From NCBI GenBank assembly GCA_019218375.1, contig JAHUUK010000005.1:62001-126000 (forward strand): a stretch of 64,000 nucleotides of DNA, in the 5' to 3' direction. Below are positions 62,690 to 64,000 of the stretch, in pieces. Origin of the DNA: Dermabacteraceae bacterium TAE3-ERU5 (GTDB lineage Bacteria > Actinomycetota > Actinomycetes > Actinomycetales > Dermabacteraceae). A program made the translations under genes and the position numbers. The first letter of the stretch is position 1, and every line of letters begins with the position of its first letter. The notes beneath the pieces were generated by a model. That model saw nothing but the letters and a program-made list of their open reading frames with translations, ran no database searches and had not been told where the DNA came from.

Positions 62690-63577
62690 TTACGGGGTAA
62701 CGGTGGGCGCGCCTGTGGGTACGCCATCGGCTGCGGCGCGGAAAAGGGATACCCCAGAAAGGTAAAGCACACTTGTGCCCGCCAGCAAAAGCAGCGTTGC
62801 TAGATAGGCGGTGGTGCGCTGCGCGGGGTCCGTGAGCAGCAGCGGAGAGGGGACGAAGATGACCAGGGCGAGGAGCCCCGCCAGGATCGCTAACGCCGCG
62901 AAAGCTATCTGTGCGGTCAGGGCAACATCGCTCGCGGTGGTGACGGAAGACGCGGAAATAGCCGATTCGCGCCGCCTAATCCAGCTCGCGGAGGCCAGGA
63001 AAAGCAGCGACCAACACGCGGTTACGCCTATCGCACCCAGCACGTCGCTCGGGCGATGCCAGCCGTCGATCATGGTGGCCGTGCCGGTCAAGGTCAGCCA
63101 AGCCGCTCCTAGCAGGGACACCCAGGGGCGCAGTTTGGGCGGGGAAACCAGCACGAACACGGTAGCGATGGAGGCAGCGATGGTGGTGTGCCCCGACGGA
63201 AAAGAGTTGGGGGTGGCCTCCAGCCCCGCCGCGAGGGTTTCGCGGGAAAGCACCAGCCTTTTCACCACCTGAGTGGAAACGTTCGCGCCCGCCACCAAAG
63301 CCAGCATGGAAAGGGCCAGGGGCACCCGTCCGCGCAGCAGCGCCCAGAGCACGGCCACCGCCAGCGCGCCCACTATGAAGGGAATCCCGATCACGTTCAG
63401 CACCGGATACACCAGTTCGTGTAGCGGTCCGCGATCGGCGCGCGCGCCGAGCATGGCCAGCTCGTCAAGCCGCTGGCCGCGCGGGGTTTTTACCGCACCC
63501 CAAGCCAGCGCGGCGGTGGTTCCCGCCGCCGCCACGCTGCCCAGCACGGCGTAGAGCGCATTCCGGGCGTGGTTCAT
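62690..63577 (-). CDS. PAP2-family phosphatase, membrane bound
   Basis: A 295-residue polytopic protein with about seven helices. The lipid-phosphatase motifs are present as TQVVKRLVLSRETL (C1 with K and R), NSFPSGHTTIAASIA (C2, PSGH) and TMIDGWHRPSDVLGAIG (C3, with the catalytic His but no SR just before it). It probably dephosphorylates a polyprenyl or lipid phosphate at the outer face, for instance undecaprenyl pyrophosphate; the degree of activity is uncertain because C3 departs from consensus. The start overlaps the downstream-labelled methyltransferase stop by 4 nt. Confidence 0.85.
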   Translation of the reverse strand: MNHARNALYAVLGSVAAAGTTAALAWGAVKTPRGQRLDELAMLGARADRGPLHELVYPVLNVIGIPFIVGALAVAVLWALLRGRVPLALSMLALVAGANVSTQVVKRLVLSRETLAAGLEATPNSFPSGHTTIAASIATVFVLVSPPKLRPWVSLLGAAWLTLTGTATMIDGWHRPSDVLGAIGVTACWSLLFLASASWIRRRESAISASSVTTASDVALTAQIAFAALAILAGLLALVIFVPSPLLLTDPAQRTTAYLATLLLLAGTSVLYLSGVSLFRAAADGVPTGAPTVTP

Positions 63578-64000
63578 GAATCGTCACCGTCCGCTGTTTG
63601 GGCGAGGCCGAGCACGCCGCAGCGCAGCCAGGCGCGCACGGTGGGCAGCAAGCGCGGGGCGAGCTCCTCTTCCTCCAGCAGCGCCCCCAGCGCAGCCAGA
63701 ATCTGGCCGACGCTAAGTTCACCGTCGCAGGCCCCCAGCAACGCGGCCTCCTCCGGGCTCAGCGCGAGCGTGCGGTGAAAACCTGCGCCCTGCACCAGTT
63801 CGATCACCAGCGGGCTGTCGGGACGGCCCGGCAGCAGGTGGCGGCGCTCCATCACATCCTGCGCGCGCACGCAGTGCGCGGCCAGCAGGGCATCGTCGCT
63901 AAGCGATGCTAGGCGCACGGTTTCATCTAGCGTGGTGGTGACGTGCGCGGCCATGCGGGGAGCCAGCGCCCCGGTTAGTTCTTCGCAGGTAACGCCGGTA
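63574..64000 (-). CDS. C-terminal part of a probable SAM-dependent methyltransferase (cut by right edge)
   Basis: The frame is open from the right edge to the stop at 63574, about 141 residues. It does not start here: the first ATG at 63954 lies inside a continuing frame. The readable piece contains DSPLVIELVQGAGFHRTLAL and LLGACDGELSVGQILAALGALLEEEE, close to the C-terminal (DUF7782-like) domain that follows the catalytic domain in actinobacterial class I methyltransferases. The catalytic part would be to the right of the window. It overlaps the PAP2 gene by 4 nt. Confidence 0.6.
   Translation of the reverse strand, partial: TGVTCEELTGALAPRMAAHVTTTLDETVRLASLSDDALLAAHCVRAQDVMERRHLLPGRPDSPLVIELVQGAGFHRTLALSPEEAALLGACDGELSVGQILAALGALLEEEELAPRLLPTVRAWLRCGVLGLAQTADGDDS

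Overview
The window is GC-rich, densely coded DNA from an actinobacterium. Three things place it there: the fhaA-fhaB-pstP-rodA-pbpA-pknA-pknB growth-control cluster, a WhiB-family regulator, and the DUF3027 and DUF3662 families. The sialidase, cytoplasmic hexosaminidase, SLH domains and the general gene set fit best with a host-associated member of the Actinomycetaceae. That family-level placement is inference. No rRNA, CRISPR array, transposase, integrase or phage gene was seen, so this looks like stable chromosome with a few accessory patches.

Layout. (1) 1-8426, minus strand: one tightly overlapping operon for Ser/Thr phospho-signalling and cell-wall growth (FHA proteins, PP2C phosphatase, RodA/FtsW, class B PBP, PknA, PknB cut by the left edge). 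(2) 8544-9356: a lone beta-lactamase-fold serine hydrolase. (3) 9478-21215: a full heme locus of the coproporphyrin type, with hemL, hemB and hemD, an AGCS-type sodium:amino-acid symporter, then hemC, hemH/cpfC, hemQ/chdC, hemY/cgoX and hemE, and hemA divergent. (4) 21220-22858: a small helical protein and an M18 aminopeptidase. (5) 22879-31927: a surface-glycan locus (DUF6541 membrane protein, two GT2 glycosyltransferases, DUF2304 protein, UDP-GlcNAc 2-epimerase, flippase, AT3-SGNH acyltransferase). (6) 32034-33996: tgt and a small membrane protein. (7) 34123-41569: a JetA-JetB-JetC (MksF-MksE-MksB) SMC complex with no JetD nuclease beside it, followed after 2 nt by a membrane-anchored protein with five CshA-like repeats. 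(8) 41566-45490: LytR_C protein, GH20 hexosaminidase and an NlpC/P60 hydrolase with four peptidoglycan-binding repeats behind a long structured 5' leader. (9) 45819-47362: amino-acid antiporter and tRNA-Pro(CGG). (10) 47458-53363: a block with the mycobacterial ponA2/whiB4/crp gene order (metallophosphoesterase, class A PBP, WhiB4-like, DUF4177, RidA, degenerate MBL-fold protein, Crp). (11) 53685-56492: secreted sialidase with SLH repeats. (12) 56733-64000: cold-shock protein, DUF3027, holB, tmk, topA, a PAP2 protein and the C-terminal part of a probable methyltransferase.

How the genes work together. Most of the window serves the envelope: synthesis (RodA, PbpA, PonA2), remodelling (NlpC/P60), decoration (glycan locus, acyltransferase) and its control (PknA/B, PstP, Fha). 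The heme locus holds every enzyme from glutamyl-tRNA to heme b, so the organism should make its own heme. The sialidase and hexosaminidase suggest use of host glycans. The least ordinary parts are the JetABC set without JetD but joined to a surface protein, an MBL-fold protein that has lost its metal ligands, the unexplained RNA leader before the NlpC/P60 gene, and several AT-rich palindromes in divergent intergenic regions.

Limits. All functional calls come from reading translated sequence and recalled family motifs; no search was run. Start codons were moved from the longest frame wherever a ribosome-binding site or the usual family N-terminus argued for it.
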